From NCBI RefSeq assembly GCF_000696095.1, contig NZ_BAYX01000007.1, forward strand, positions 124,001 through 188,000: a DNA stretch of 64,000 nucleotides. Reading direction: 5' to 3'. The number at the start of each line of letters is the position of its first letter. The first letter of the stretch is position 1. Below the pieces are notes generated by a model that had not been told where the DNA came from, ran no database searches, and was given only the letters and a program-made list of their open reading frames with translations. This document shows positions 23,940 through 33,121 of the stretch, in pieces. The stretch comes from Rhizobium rhizogenes NBRC 13257 (GTDB taxonomy: Bacteria; Pseudomonadota; Alphaproteobacteria; Rhizobiales; Rhizobiaceae). A program made the position numbers and the translations under genes.

Positions 23940-25779
23940 CTCCGCCCTTGCCTTGGGCGGCAACAGGGCTCCGCGCCGCAACCGGCCTCTGAGCCGACGC
24001 CAGCAGCGCGGCAATCTCACTCGCGGGCGAAGGATATCCGAACGCGTAGCCCTGAAGTCCGTCGCAGCCGGCATCCGCCAGGAGCTGCGCATGTTCCTCG
24101 GTCTCCACGCCTTCGGCCATGACCTCGACGTTAAGCGCTCTTGCTATCTCGACGATCGAGCCGACAAGGCGGCGCTGCTCGTCGGAAACGGTAATTGCCG
24201 TCACCAATTGCCGGTCGATCTTCAGCCGTTTCGGCTTCAGCTTCACCAGGCCGATGAGCGAGGCATGGCCGGAGCCGAAATCATCGATCTCGATATCGAT
24301 ATCCATCCTTTTGATCGCATCGACATTGGCGAGCACTCTATCGTCAGGATCGTCGAGGAAGATCGTCTCGATCAGCTCGAAGACGATCGCATGGCGCGGT
24401 ATGTTCAGCATCTGCAACCGCTCGACCAGGCCTGGATCGGCCAGGCGGCTTGCGGAAATATTGACGGAGATGCGCGGCGGCATCAGGCCTTGTAGAGCCC
24501 AGGCAGCACGGTCGGAGAGCGCACGATTGAGGATGGCCGCATCGATCTCGGCCGTCAGGCCGTATTCTTCGGCCACCTTCAGGAAGGCTGCCGGCGGCAA
24601 CAGTCCCTTCCCCGGATGCCGCCAGCGGGCCAGAGCCTCAAGCCCAACGATCCGCCGGCTGCACGCATCCACCTGGATCTGGTAGAAGGGCACGATTTCG
24701 TTCCGCATCAGCGCCAGCCGCAATTCCTCCGCCAGCCGCCGCTCGCCCTGCAGATCGGATTGCAGCTTCGGCGTGAAGAACTCGACACGATTGCGGCCTA
24801 GCTTTTTGGCCTGATAGAGGGCTATGTCGGATTCCGCCAGCAGATTGGCGGCACCGTCGGCGACGCTCCAAGCCGCACCGATCGAAGCGCCCACCTGCAA
24901 CATTTCGTGGCCGAAGCGTATATCGCGCCGCAGCCGCCACAGAATATCCTCGGCAATGGTTCCAACTTCGTCTGAAGTCGCAATATTGACCAGCACCGCA
25001 ACGAACTCGTCGCCACCGACGCGGGCGACCATGTCGCCGGCTGCGATCCCTCCCAGGATCCGTGCCGCAGCCGTCTGCAACGTCGCATCGCCAGCCGCAT
25101 GGCCCCATTTGTCGTTGATCTGCTTGAAGCCATCGAGATCGATATGGAGGATGGCCAGTGTCTCCACCGCCTGATCCGCACACAGCTCCGCCAGCCGGCG
25201 GTCGAAGTAGCGGCGGTTGGGAAGGCCGGTCAGATAATCATGATCAGCGGCATGCTCGATGCGCGCGCGGCTTTGCTCCAAAGCGATCGCGCGCGCTTCG
25301 GCAACAGCCTTCTGCTCCGTCAGCTCGCGGTTGAGCAGGACATCGGCGGTGACGTCCCATTCCGCCCCGATGAAGGACGGCGCGCCATCTGGCCCCTCAA
25401 AGAAATGAGCGCGCGAGCGCAGGTAGCGAACATCGCCGTTCGGCAGGAAAATGCGAAACTGCGAATTGTAGAAGCCTTTCTCCGCGATGGCCGCGTCGAA
25501 ATCGGCGACGGCCTGCGCGACATCATCGGGATGCAGGGCATTCAACCAGACCTCCGATGACACTTTACGGTCGCGGAGGCCCGTCTGATAAAGCTTGTGC
25601 ATCTGCATATCCCAGAGCATTTCCTCCCCATTGAGATTATGCTCCCAGACCCCGATTTGCGACGTCTCCAGCGCCAGCTCCAGCCTCCTCAAAAGGTTCT
25701 GGAACTCCAGCTCGGATCGCCCTGATATCGCCTCTCCCACCGAGTTCGGACCCCCTGCGGACACATGGAAAGCTTGCAT
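23902..25779 (-). CDS. PAS-GGDEF-EAL cyclic-di-GMP enzyme
   Basis: A 625-residue cytoplasmic protein without membrane segments. A PAS/PAC sensor (about residues 28-148) is followed by a coiled linker, a GGDEF domain (about 175-335; catalytic motif GGDEF at 255-259) and an EAL domain (about 350-600; EAL at 381-383, later NISASRL, ELIET, DDFGSG, KIDR and EGVET all present). Both synthase and phosphodiesterase motifs look intact. The product-inhibition I-site (RxxD five residues before GGDEF) reads AAGD, so feedback control should be lost. The net activity cannot be predicted. Confidence 0.92.
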   Translation of the reverse strand: MQAFHVSAGGPNSVGEAISGRSELEFQNLLRRLELALETSQIGVWEHNLNGEEMLWDMQMHKLYQTGLRDRKVSSEVWLNALHPDDVAQAVADFDAAIAEKGFYNSQFRIFLPNGDVRYLRSRAHFFEGPDGAPSFIGAEWDVTADVLLNRELTEQKAVAEARAIALEQSRARIEHAADHDYLTGLPNRRYFDRRLAELCADQAVETLAILHIDLDGFKQINDKWGHAAGDATLQTAAARILGGIAAGDMVARVGGDEFVAVLVNIATSDEVGTIAEDILWRLRRDIRFGHEMLQVGASIGAAWSVADGAANLLAESDIALYQAKKLGRNRVEFFTPKLQSDLQGERRLAEELRLALMRNEIVPFYQIQVDACSRRIVGLEALARWRHPGKGLLPPAAFLKVAEEYGLTAEIDAAILNRALSDRAAWALQGLMPPRISVNISASRLADPGLVERLQMLNIPRHAIVFELIETIFLDDPDDRVLANVDAIKRMDIDIEIDDFGSGHASLIGLVKLKPKRLKIDRQLVTAITVSDEQRRLVGSIVEIARALNVEVMAEGVETEEHAQLLADAGCDGLQGYAFGYPSPASEIAALLASAQRPVAARSPVAAQGKGGVSGSAGRQSAHS

Positions 25780-25813
25780 AGTCTCGGCGATATCCTGGCA
25801 GCACTCCCTTTCG

Positions 25814-25860
25814 CGTTATTTAATAACGTCCGCCTGGTTGCGGACTTTTGCCCGCAACCA
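25814..25860. other. Palindrome and alternative hairpins between dehydratase and GGDEF-EAL genes
   Basis: A perfect CGTTATT-T-AATAACG palindrome (25814-25828) abuts two overlapping stems: GTCCGC/GCGGAC (25828-25833 with 25840-25845, followed by TTTT on the plus strand) and GGTTGCGG/CCGCAACC (25837-25844 with 25853-25860). The two stems use the same bases and exclude each other. On the minus strand they lie after the dehydratase stop and before the GGDEF-EAL start. Confidence 0.4.
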
Positions 25861-25880
25861 TCATTGCGATGGTTTTTTGG

Positions 25881-27665
25881 TTAATGATTGTGACGTGGCG
25901 GATTGGCCGCGAGATCGCGGAAATCCGCCGCGCCATCGAGCACCGCACCGTCGGAAAGCTGTGTGACCGAGCGGCGGTAGATGCGCTGCCAGGGCGTCGC
26001 GTCCGGCGGGACGGCGGGAATGCCGTCACCCTTGCGCCTTTCGATCTCGGCCTCCTCCACCAGCATGTCGCAGCGGCCATGATTGAAGTCGATCCGGATG
26101 GTATCGCCGGTTCTCAACCAGGCAAGCCCGCCGCCTGCCGCACTTTCCGGCGAGGCATTGAGGATCGACGGACTGTCGGCGGTGCCTGACTGACGGCCAT
26201 CTCCAATCGTCGGCAGGCTGCGGATGCCACGCTTCAGCAGCGCATCCGGCGGCTGCATGTTGACGACTTCGGCCGACCCCGGCCAACCGATCGGCCCCGC
26301 GCCGCGGATGACGAGAATGGTATTCTCATCGATGCCCAGATCGGCGTCATTGATGCGTTTGTGATAGTCTTCCGAGCCGTCGAAAACCACCGCCCTGCCC
26401 TCGAACACGCCCTCGCGTCCCGGTTCTTGCAGATAGCGGCTGCGAAAATCCTCCGACACGACGCTCATTTTCATGATGGCGAAATCGAAGAGATTGCCCT
26501 TCAGCACTAGGAAGCCCGCCCGCTCCTTCAGCGGCGCGGCGAAGGGAAGGATGACTTCACGGTCCGTCGCCTCGCGCCCCTTCAGGTTCTCCGCCATGGT
26601 CTTACCGGTCACCGTCGGACAGTCGCCGTCGAGCTTGCCGACCTGCAGCAGCTCCCACATAATGGCCGGCACGCCGCCGGCGCGGTGGAAACGCTCGCCG
26701 AGATAGGCGCCCGCCGGCTGCACGTTGGCAAGCAGCGGAATGTCGAAGCCGTGCACCTGCCAGTCCTCGGGATGAAGCTCGACACCGGCATGTTTGGCCA
26801 TGGCCGCCAGATGCGGCTGTGCATTGGTCGAGCCGCCGATCGCCGAATTGACGCGGATGGCATTGAGGAAGGCCTGCCGGGTCAGCACGTCAGACGGCTT
26901 GATATTCTCAAGCACCAGTTCGACAGCCCGCCGTCCGGTGCGATAAGCCATCTGCCCGCGCTCGCGATAGGCGCCGGGGATGGCAGCGCAGCCGGTGAGC
27001 GACATGCCGAGCGCTTCGGCCATGGCATTCATGGTCGAGGCCGTGCCCATGGTGTTGCAATGACCAATCGAGGGCGCCGAGGCGAGTGATGCCTCCATGA
27101 ACTCCTCTTCGTCGATCTCTCCGGCCGCAAGCTTGCGGCGCGAGCGCCAGATCACCGTGCCGGAGCCGGCCAGTTCGCCGTCGTGCCAGCCATCCAACAT
27201 CGGACCGCCGGAGAGCACGATTGCCGGAATATTGACGGTGGATGCCGCCATCAGCGCCGATGGCGTGGTCTTGTCGCAGCCGGTCGTCAACACGACACCG
27301 TCGAGCGGATAGCCGTAGAGCACTTCGACGAGGCCGAGATAGGCGAGATTGCGGTCGAGCGCCGCCGTCGGGCGCTTGCAGTTCTCGAAGATCGGATGGG
27401 TCGGGAACTCGATCGGAATGCCGCCGGCATCGCGAATGCCGTCGCGGACGCGCTTGGCAAGATCGATGTGGTGTCGGTTGCAGGGCGTCAGGTCGCTGCC
27501 GCTCTGGGCAATGCCGATGATCGGCTTGCCGGAGCGCAGCTCCTCCGGCGTGATGCCGTAATTCATGAAGCGCTCGAGATAGAGCGCGGTCATGTCGATA
27601 TGATCGGGATTATCGAACCAGTCCTGCGAACGCAGACGACGTTTGGATGGGCTGTTGTCGCTCAT
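25881..27665 (-). CDS. IlvD/Edd-family sugar-acid dehydratase (D-xylonate dehydratase-like)
   Basis: A 594-residue Fe-S dehydratase. The three cluster cysteines are in LTPCNRHH, TTGCDKTTP and IGHCNTMG. The N-terminal RSQDWFDNPDHIDMTALYLE and the middle part resemble the Caulobacter XylD branch rather than the biosynthetic IlvD. It should convert an aldonate to its 2-keto-3-deoxy form. It is the last gene of an operon with LtnD- and DenD-like dehydrogenases, 7 bp after the LtnD-like stop, pointing to an acid-sugar pathway; the natural substrate need not be xylonate. The start at 27665 has GAGAAAG upstream. Confidence 0.87.
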   Translation of the reverse strand: MSDNSPSKRRLRSQDWFDNPDHIDMTALYLERFMNYGITPEELRSGKPIIGIAQSGSDLTPCNRHHIDLAKRVRDGIRDAGGIPIEFPTHPIFENCKRPTAALDRNLAYLGLVEVLYGYPLDGVVLTTGCDKTTPSALMAASTVNIPAIVLSGGPMLDGWHDGELAGSGTVIWRSRRKLAAGEIDEEEFMEASLASAPSIGHCNTMGTASTMNAMAEALGMSLTGCAAIPGAYRERGQMAYRTGRRAVELVLENIKPSDVLTRQAFLNAIRVNSAIGGSTNAQPHLAAMAKHAGVELHPEDWQVHGFDIPLLANVQPAGAYLGERFHRAGGVPAIMWELLQVGKLDGDCPTVTGKTMAENLKGREATDREVILPFAAPLKERAGFLVLKGNLFDFAIMKMSVVSEDFRSRYLQEPGREGVFEGRAVVFDGSEDYHKRINDADLGIDENTILVIRGAGPIGWPGSAEVVNMQPPDALLKRGIRSLPTIGDGRQSGTADSPSILNASPESAAGGGLAWLRTGDTIRIDFNHGRCDMLVEEAEIERRKGDGIPAVPPDATPWQRIYRRSVTQLSDGAVLDGAADFRDLAANPPRHNH

Positions 27666-27672
27666 GTCTTTC

Positions 27673-28557
27673 TCAAGCCTTTCCTCGGCCATTCTTGTTT
27701 TCCAGATGCAGCAACAGGCCGCTGTGATCGCTCTCCGCGCCACCATTTTCGACGAATTCGGCGAATTCCGTCCTGACGGTTTCGGTCAGCGGCAAATGAA
27801 GCGACAGGCTTCGGGCAGCGGCCAGAACCGCATCGAGATCCTTCAGCTGATTGCGGGAGGTGCCGCCAGGCTCGAAATTGCGGTCGATCATGCGTTGGCC
27901 GTGCAGCTCGAGAATCCGGCTTTCGGCAAAGCCGCCGCGAATGGCAGCGCGAAAAGCCTCGCGCGAACCGCCGCCAGCCTCCACCAGCAGCATGGCCTCG
28001 GCGATCGCGCCGATGGTGACGGCGACAATCTGCTGGTTGCCGAGCTTGGCGAGCTGGCCGGTGCCGCTCGGTCCGACATGGGTGACGCGGCCGAGCGGGG
28101 CGAGCACATCGCGGACGCTATCGATAACATCGGCGTCGCCGCCAGCCATGATCGCCAGCGTGCCTGCCGCCGCCCCGACCACGCCGCCCGAGACAGGCGC
28201 ATCGATATGGCGAAAACCGCGCTCGGCCAGTTTCGCCGCATGCTCGCGGGCCATCGGCGGTGCGATCGAGCTATTGTCGATGACGACGGCGCCAGGCGCC
28301 AGCGCGTCCGTCACTCCGCTCCCGAACAGGACTTCGCTCACCGCGCCACCATTGGTCAGCATGGTGAAAAGCACCGATGCGCCCTTCGCCGCCTCCGCTG
28401 CCGTCGCGGCAACGGTCGCTCCGTCGGCCACTAGTGCATCCGCCTTGTTCCGGTCGCGGTTCCAGACGGTGACGGCAAAGCCGGCGCCAAGCAGACGCCG
28501 CACCATCGGAGCCCCCATCAATCCGGTCCCGAGGAAAGCGATCTTCCGACCGGTCAT
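27673..28557 (-). CDS. 3-hydroxyisobutyrate/L-threonate dehydrogenase-like (LtnD-like)
   Basis: A 294-residue beta-hydroxyacid dehydrogenase. The NAD-binding GTGLMG (10-15), the substrate motif DAPVSGGVVGA (119-129) and the catalytic GTGQLAKLGNQ (Lys171, Asn174) are intact. Next to a DenD homologue it is more likely to act on a tetronate/threonate or other sugar acid than on 3-hydroxyisobutyrate. The start overlaps the DenD stop by four bases (ATGA). Confidence 0.85.
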   Translation of the reverse strand: MTGRKIAFLGTGLMGAPMVRRLLGAGFAVTVWNRDRNKADALVADGATVAATAAEAAKGASVLFTMLTNGGAVSEVLFGSGVTDALAPGAVVIDNSSIAPPMAREHAAKLAERGFRHIDAPVSGGVVGAAAGTLAIMAGGDADVIDSVRDVLAPLGRVTHVGPSGTGQLAKLGNQQIVAVTIGAIAEAMLLVEAGGGSREAFRAAIRGGFAESRILELHGQRMIDRNFEPGGTSRNQLKDLDAVLAAARSLSLHLPLTETVRTEFAEFVENGGAESDHSGLLLHLENKNGRGKA

Positions 28558-29540
28558 GGCAGTTGCCCTCCCAATTCGTCTTCGATATGAACACGGATAA
28601 TTTCCTCGAAGGATTTTTCGGCCACGAAGCCGAGCTTCTTCGCGCGCTTGGCGGTAAAGCCCTGCGCCCAACCGGAGACGATCCGCATCACCAGCTCGTC
28701 GGGCTCACGGCGGATGAGCTTCACCGCCTTGTCGCCGGCAATGCGGCGGAGCGCCTCGATCTGCTCGCCGACCGTGGCGCTGACGCCGGGCATGGAGAGG
28801 CTGCGATCCGCGCCGAGCGGCGTCAGATCGACCGTCGCACCGTGAACGAGGAAGCCGACCGCCGAACGCGGCGAGGCATGCCAATGCCGCACCTCTTCCG
28901 GCACCGGCAACACGGCCTCCATGCCGACGAGCGGCTCGCGCAATATGCCGGAGAAGAAGCCAGAAGCGGCACGGTTCGGCTTGCCTGGACGGATGCAGAT
29001 GGTCGGCAGGCGAATACCGATGCCATCAAGAAATCCACGGCGCGTATAGTCAGCCAGCAGCAGCTCGCTCATCGCCTTCTGCGTACCGTAGCTGGTGAGC
29101 GGCACCAGATGGAAATCGTCCGGAATGGGCGTCGGGAAAGGTGAGCCGAAGACAGCGCAGGACGAGGTGAAAACGACGCGAGGCCTATATCCATCCTCGC
29201 TATTGGCAGCCCGGATCGCTTCGAAAAGCTGTCGCGTGCCGTCGAGATTGATGCGGTATCCCTTGTCGAAATCCAGCTCCGCCTCGCCGGAAACGATGGC
29301 GGCAAGATGGTAGATCACATCCGGCCGGCGGGCCACGATCTTCTCGGCGGCACCGGGCGCAGACAGATCCCTGGCGCGCGCCTTGACCTTGCCTTTGAAC
29401 CCTTCCGGTTGCGGCGGCTCGATCACATCGACCAGCGTCAGCCGCGTGATCTCACGGCCACCGAGGCCGCCATCGGCCACCAGCCGCGCCGTCAGTTTTC
29501 GGCCGATCATACCGGCTGCTCCGATAATGGCGATATGCAT
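28554..29540 (-). CDS. denD: D-erythronate dehydrogenase-like extended SDR
   Basis: A 328-residue NAD(P)-dependent epimerase-fold enzyme with the Rossmann motif IGAAGMIG (6-13), catalytic serines in FTSSCAVFG (about 126-127) and Tyr151-x3-Lys155 (YGTQK). Length and the PPQPEGFKGKV and SCAVFGSPFP segments fit the DenD family, which oxidises D-erythronate at C2 in the known acid-sugar pathway. The OtnK/OtnC/OtnI partners of that pathway are not in the window. First gene of the three-gene operon. Confidence 0.8.
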   Translation of the reverse strand: MHIAIIGAAGMIGRKLTARLVADGGLGGREITRLTLVDVIEPPQPEGFKGKVKARARDLSAPGAAEKIVARRPDVIYHLAAIVSGEAELDFDKGYRINLDGTRQLFEAIRAANSEDGYRPRVVFTSSCAVFGSPFPTPIPDDFHLVPLTSYGTQKAMSELLLADYTRRGFLDGIGIRLPTICIRPGKPNRAASGFFSGILREPLVGMEAVLPVPEEVRHWHASPRSAVGFLVHGATVDLTPLGADRSLSMPGVSATVGEQIEALRRIAGDKAVKLIRREPDELVMRIVSGWAQGFTAKRAKKLGFVAEKSFEEIIRVHIEDELGGQLP

Positions 29541-29723
29541 GCGTTCTCCCTCGCAATGACGCTCATCAGGACAGCTCCTCCAGCCCGATGTACGTCAGTC
29601 AATATGACTATGTGCTTGATAAACCCATGGCGTCCGCATGCAAACGAAATTGGCAGACGAGCGGCAAAATCTTCGAAAAACAGATTGGCCGAAATGGAAA
29701 ATATCGAAGTGGCGCAAGCACAG

Positions 29724-29751
29724 AAAAGGGCGGGACCTTGCGGTCCCGCCC
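29724..29751 (-). terminator. Terminator of the RND efflux operon
   Basis: A perfect 10-bp GC stem, GGGCGGGACC and GGTCCCGCCC (29728-29737 and 29742-29751), with a 4-nt loop; on the minus strand it is followed by TTTTCTG. It lies 43 bp after the RND permease stop. The rest of 29541-29793 shows no gene and should carry the promoter of the denD operon. Confidence 0.85.
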
Positions 29752-29793
29752 ATGTCATATCGGGCACTGGGGGTGCTACCCGATACGGCAGTC

Positions 29794-32700
29794 CTATTCG
29801 GCGGCGATAGGGAGAACCTCCGCCGAATGGTTATTGTCGTTGCTGTGATGCTGCTTCAGCGGACGGTTGCCCGCCATTCTGCGAATCAGCACGTAGAACA
29901 CCGGCGTCATGAAGATGCCGAAGAAGGTCACACCGATCATGCCGGCAAACACCGCGACACCCATGGCAGCGCGCATCTCCGCACCGGCACCGGTCGAGGT
30001 GACCAGTGGCACGACGCCCATGATGAAGGCCATGGAAGTCATCAGGATCGGGCGCAGACGCAGGCGGCTGGACTCGATGGCGGCCTGGATCGGCGTGCGG
30101 CCCTCGAATTCCAGCTCGCGGGCGAATTCCACGATCAGGATCGCGTTCTTCGCCGACAAGCCCACCAACACCATCAAGCCAATCTGCGTGAAGATGTTGT
30201 TGTCGCCCCCCGTTAGCCAGACACCCGTCAGGGCAGCGAGCACGCCCATCGGCACGATCATGACGATCGCAAGCGGCAGGGTGACGCTCTCATACTGGGC
30301 GGCCAGCACGAGGTAGACGAGCAGCAGGGCCAAGGGGAAGATCAGGATGCCTGAACTGCCGGCCAGGATCTGCTGATAGGTCAGATCGGTCCATTCGTAA
30401 CCAATGCCTTTCGGCAGGGTTTCGTTGGCGATGCGCTCGATGGCGGCCTGGGCCTGGCCGGACGAGAAGCCCGGAGCCGGGCCACCGTTAATATCGGCGG
30501 CGAGGAAGCCGTTATAGCGCGTCGTCCGTTCCGGACCGGTGCTGGCTTCGACCTTCAGGAGCGCCGATAGCGGGATCATCTGGCCCGATGCCGACCGGAC
30601 CTTCAACTGGCCGATATCGCTTGCATGTGAGCGGAACTTGGCGTCCGCCTGCACACGCACGCTGTAGGTACGGCCGAAGGCATTGAAGTCGTTGACATAG
30701 AGCGAACCCAGATAGATCTGCAGCGTGTCGAAAACGTCGGTCACCGAAACCCCCAGCTGCTCAGCCTTGGCGCGATCGAGATCTGCGAAGAGCTGCGGCA
30801 CGTTGATCTGGTAGCTCGAGAAGATGCCGGCTAGTTCCGGCGTCTGATAGGCCTTGGCAATGAACGCCTTGTTGGCCTCGTCGAGCGCCTGGTAACCAAG
30901 ACCGGCACGGTCCTCGATCTGCAGCTTGAAGCCGCCGGTCGTGCCGAGACCCTGGACGGGCGGTGGCGGGAACATGGCAATGAAGGCATCCTGGATCGCC
31001 CCGAACTTCTGGTTCAGCTGCATGGCGATGGCGCCGCCCGAAAGGTCCGGCGTCGTGCGCTCCTCGAAAGCCTTCAGGGTCACGAAGACGATGCCGGCGT
31101 TGGAAGAGTTGGTGAAGCCGTTGATCGACAGGCCAGGGAAAGCTATGGCATGTTCGACACCCGGCTGCTCCAGGGCAATCTTGCTCATCCGCTGGATGAC
31201 GTCATCCGTGCGGTCGAGGGTCGCGCCATCAGGCAGCTGCGCGAAGCCGATCAGATACTGCTTGTCCTGCTGCGGCACGAAGCCGCCGGGCACGGTTTGG
31301 AACAGGAAGTAGGTCGCACCGATCAGCGCGAGATAGATCACCATGACCAGGCTCTTCAGTGACAGGATGCCGCCGACGCCCTTACCGTAAGCATGCGAGC
31401 CGCGGTTGAACACCTTGTTGAAGCCGCGGAAGAACCAGCCGAAGACCGCGTCCATCACCCGCGTCAGCATATCCTTCGGCGCATGATGATCCTTCAGGAG
31501 AAGGGCCGCCAGAGCTGGAGACAGCGTCAACGAGTTGAAGGCAGAAATGACCGTCGAAATCGCGATCGTCAAGGCGAACTGACGATAGAATTCGCCCGAC
31601 AGGCCGGAGATGAAGGCGAGCGGCACGAAGACGGCGACCAGCACCAGCGCGATCGCGATGATCGGGCCGGACACTTCCTTCATGGCGCGATAGGTCGCAT
31701 CGCGCGGACTGAGGCCGTTTTCGATATTACGCTCGACATTTTCGACGACCACGATGGCATCGTCCACCACGATACCGATTGCCAACACCAGGCCGAAGAG
31801 GCTGAGCGCATTGATCGAGAAGCCGAAGACATACATCACGGCAAAAGTGCCGATGATCGAGACAGGAACGGCGATCAGCGGGATGATAGAGGCACGCCAT
31901 GTCTGCAGGAACAGGATGACGACGATGACGACCAGCGCGATCGCTTCCAGCAGCGTATGCACAACCTTGTCGATCGACGAGCGCACGAACTGCGTGGTGT
32001 CGTAGACGATCTCGTACTTCACGCCGTCGGGCATCGCCGCCTGCAGCTCGTTCATTGTCTTGACGACATCGTCCGAGATGGTGATGGCGTTGGAGCCCGG
32101 AGCCTGGAAGACCGGAACAGCCACCGCCGGCTTGCCGTCGAGCAGTGAACGCAACGAATAGTCGGCGGCACCGAGCTCGATACGCGCGACATCGCGCAGG
32201 CGCGTGATCTCACCGTTGCTGCCGCTCTTGACGATGATATTGCCGAACTCCTCCGGCGTCGTCAGGCGGCCTTGCGCGTTGACGTTGAGCTGCACATCAA
32301 TGCCGGGAACGCTTGGTGATTGGCCGATGATGCCAGCGGCAGCCTGGATATTCTGTGCACGAATGGCATTTGCGATGTCGCTTGCGGCAAGGCCGCGTTC
32401 CGCGGATTTCTGCGGATCGACCCAGACGCGCATGGAATAATCGCCCGATCCGAACACGCGAACCTGGCCGACACCCTCGATGCGGGCGAGCCGATCCTTG
32501 ATGTTCAAGGTCGCGTAATTGCGCAGATAGGTGATGTCGTAGCGGTTGTCCGGCGAGATGAGGTTGACCACCATCATCAGGTCAGGCGAGCTCTTGACCG
32601 TGGTGATGCCGAGATCGCGCACGTTCTGCGGCAGGCGCGGCTCGGCCTGCGAAACGCGGTTCTGCACCAGCTGCTGCGCCTTGTCCGGATCGGTGCCGAG

Positions 32701-32991
32701 TTTGAAGGTGACCGTCAGCGTCATCAGACCATCGGATGTGGCCTGGCTGTTCATATAGAGCATGCCTTCGACGCCGTTGATCTGCTCTTCGATCGGCGTC
32801 GCCACGGTTTCGGCGATAACCTTGGGGTTGGCGCCGGGATATTGCGCGGTGACGACGATCGAGGGCGGCACGACTTCCGGATACTCGGAAATCGGCAGCA
32901 GCCGAAGACCGATCAGGCCGGCGACCACGATGAGGACCGATAGCACTCCGGCAAACACCGGACGGTCGACGAAAAATCTTGAGATGTTCAT
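29794..32991 (-). CDS. RND multidrug efflux permease (HAE1/MexF-like)
   Basis: A 1065-residue inner-membrane proton/drug antiporter. It has the first helix FVDRPVFAGVLSVLIVVAGL, two large periplasmic loops and twelve membrane helices. Proton-relay residues are visible: the Asp pair in GIVVDDAIVVVENVERN and the Lys in GLSAKNAILIVEFAREL. With the adaptor at 33122 it should form a tripartite pump, but no outer-membrane channel gene is present, so a TolC-type protein encoded elsewhere must be used. A 130-bp gap with a hairpin separates it from the adaptor. Confidence 0.95.
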   Translation of the reverse strand: MNISRFFVDRPVFAGVLSVLIVVAGLIGLRLLPISEYPEVVPPSIVVTAQYPGANPKVIAETVATPIEEQINGVEGMLYMNSQATSDGLMTLTVTFKLGTDPDKAQQLVQNRVSQAEPRLPQNVRDLGITTVKSSPDLMMVVNLISPDNRYDITYLRNYATLNIKDRLARIEGVGQVRVFGSGDYSMRVWVDPQKSAERGLAASDIANAIRAQNIQAAAGIIGQSPSVPGIDVQLNVNAQGRLTTPEEFGNIIVKSGSNGEITRLRDVARIELGAADYSLRSLLDGKPAVAVPVFQAPGSNAITISDDVVKTMNELQAAMPDGVKYEIVYDTTQFVRSSIDKVVHTLLEAIALVVIVVILFLQTWRASIIPLIAVPVSIIGTFAVMYVFGFSINALSLFGLVLAIGIVVDDAIVVVENVERNIENGLSPRDATYRAMKEVSGPIIAIALVLVAVFVPLAFISGLSGEFYRQFALTIAISTVISAFNSLTLSPALAALLLKDHHAPKDMLTRVMDAVFGWFFRGFNKVFNRGSHAYGKGVGGILSLKSLVMVIYLALIGATYFLFQTVPGGFVPQQDKQYLIGFAQLPDGATLDRTDDVIQRMSKIALEQPGVEHAIAFPGLSINGFTNSSNAGIVFVTLKAFEERTTPDLSGGAIAMQLNQKFGAIQDAFIAMFPPPPVQGLGTTGGFKLQIEDRAGLGYQALDEANKAFIAKAYQTPELAGIFSSYQINVPQLFADLDRAKAEQLGVSVTDVFDTLQIYLGSLYVNDFNAFGRTYSVRVQADAKFRSHASDIGQLKVRSASGQMIPLSALLKVEASTGPERTTRYNGFLAADINGGPAPGFSSGQAQAAIERIANETLPKGIGYEWTDLTYQQILAGSSGILIFPLALLLVYLVLAAQYESVTLPLAIVMIVPMGVLAALTGVWLTGGDNNIFTQIGLMVLVGLSAKNAILIVEFARELEFEGRTPIQAAIESSRLRLRPILMTSMAFIMGVVPLVTSTGAGAEMRAAMGVAVFAGMIGVTFFGIFMTPVFYVLIRRMAGNRPLKQHHSNDNNHSAEVLPIAAE

Positions 32992-33091
32992 GGCAGAACC
33001 CTCTCCAGGGGTGAATGTAAGAGGACACGGAGTCCAGGCCCGTCCGCGATATGCGCCACGAGCATTCCAAAATCAGAGCATTGGGACGACC

Positions 33092-33113
33092 GCCGGGAGA
33101 GTTGCCTCCCGGC
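33092..33113 (-). other. Hairpin between adaptor and RND permease genes
   Basis: GCCGGGAG (33092-33099) and CTCCCGGC (33106-33113) form an 8-bp stem with a 6-nt loop, 9 bp after the adaptor stop, without a T-run. It may stabilise the upstream mRNA or reduce read-through into the permease gene. Confidence 0.5.
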
Positions 33114-33121
33114 AATGTCAA

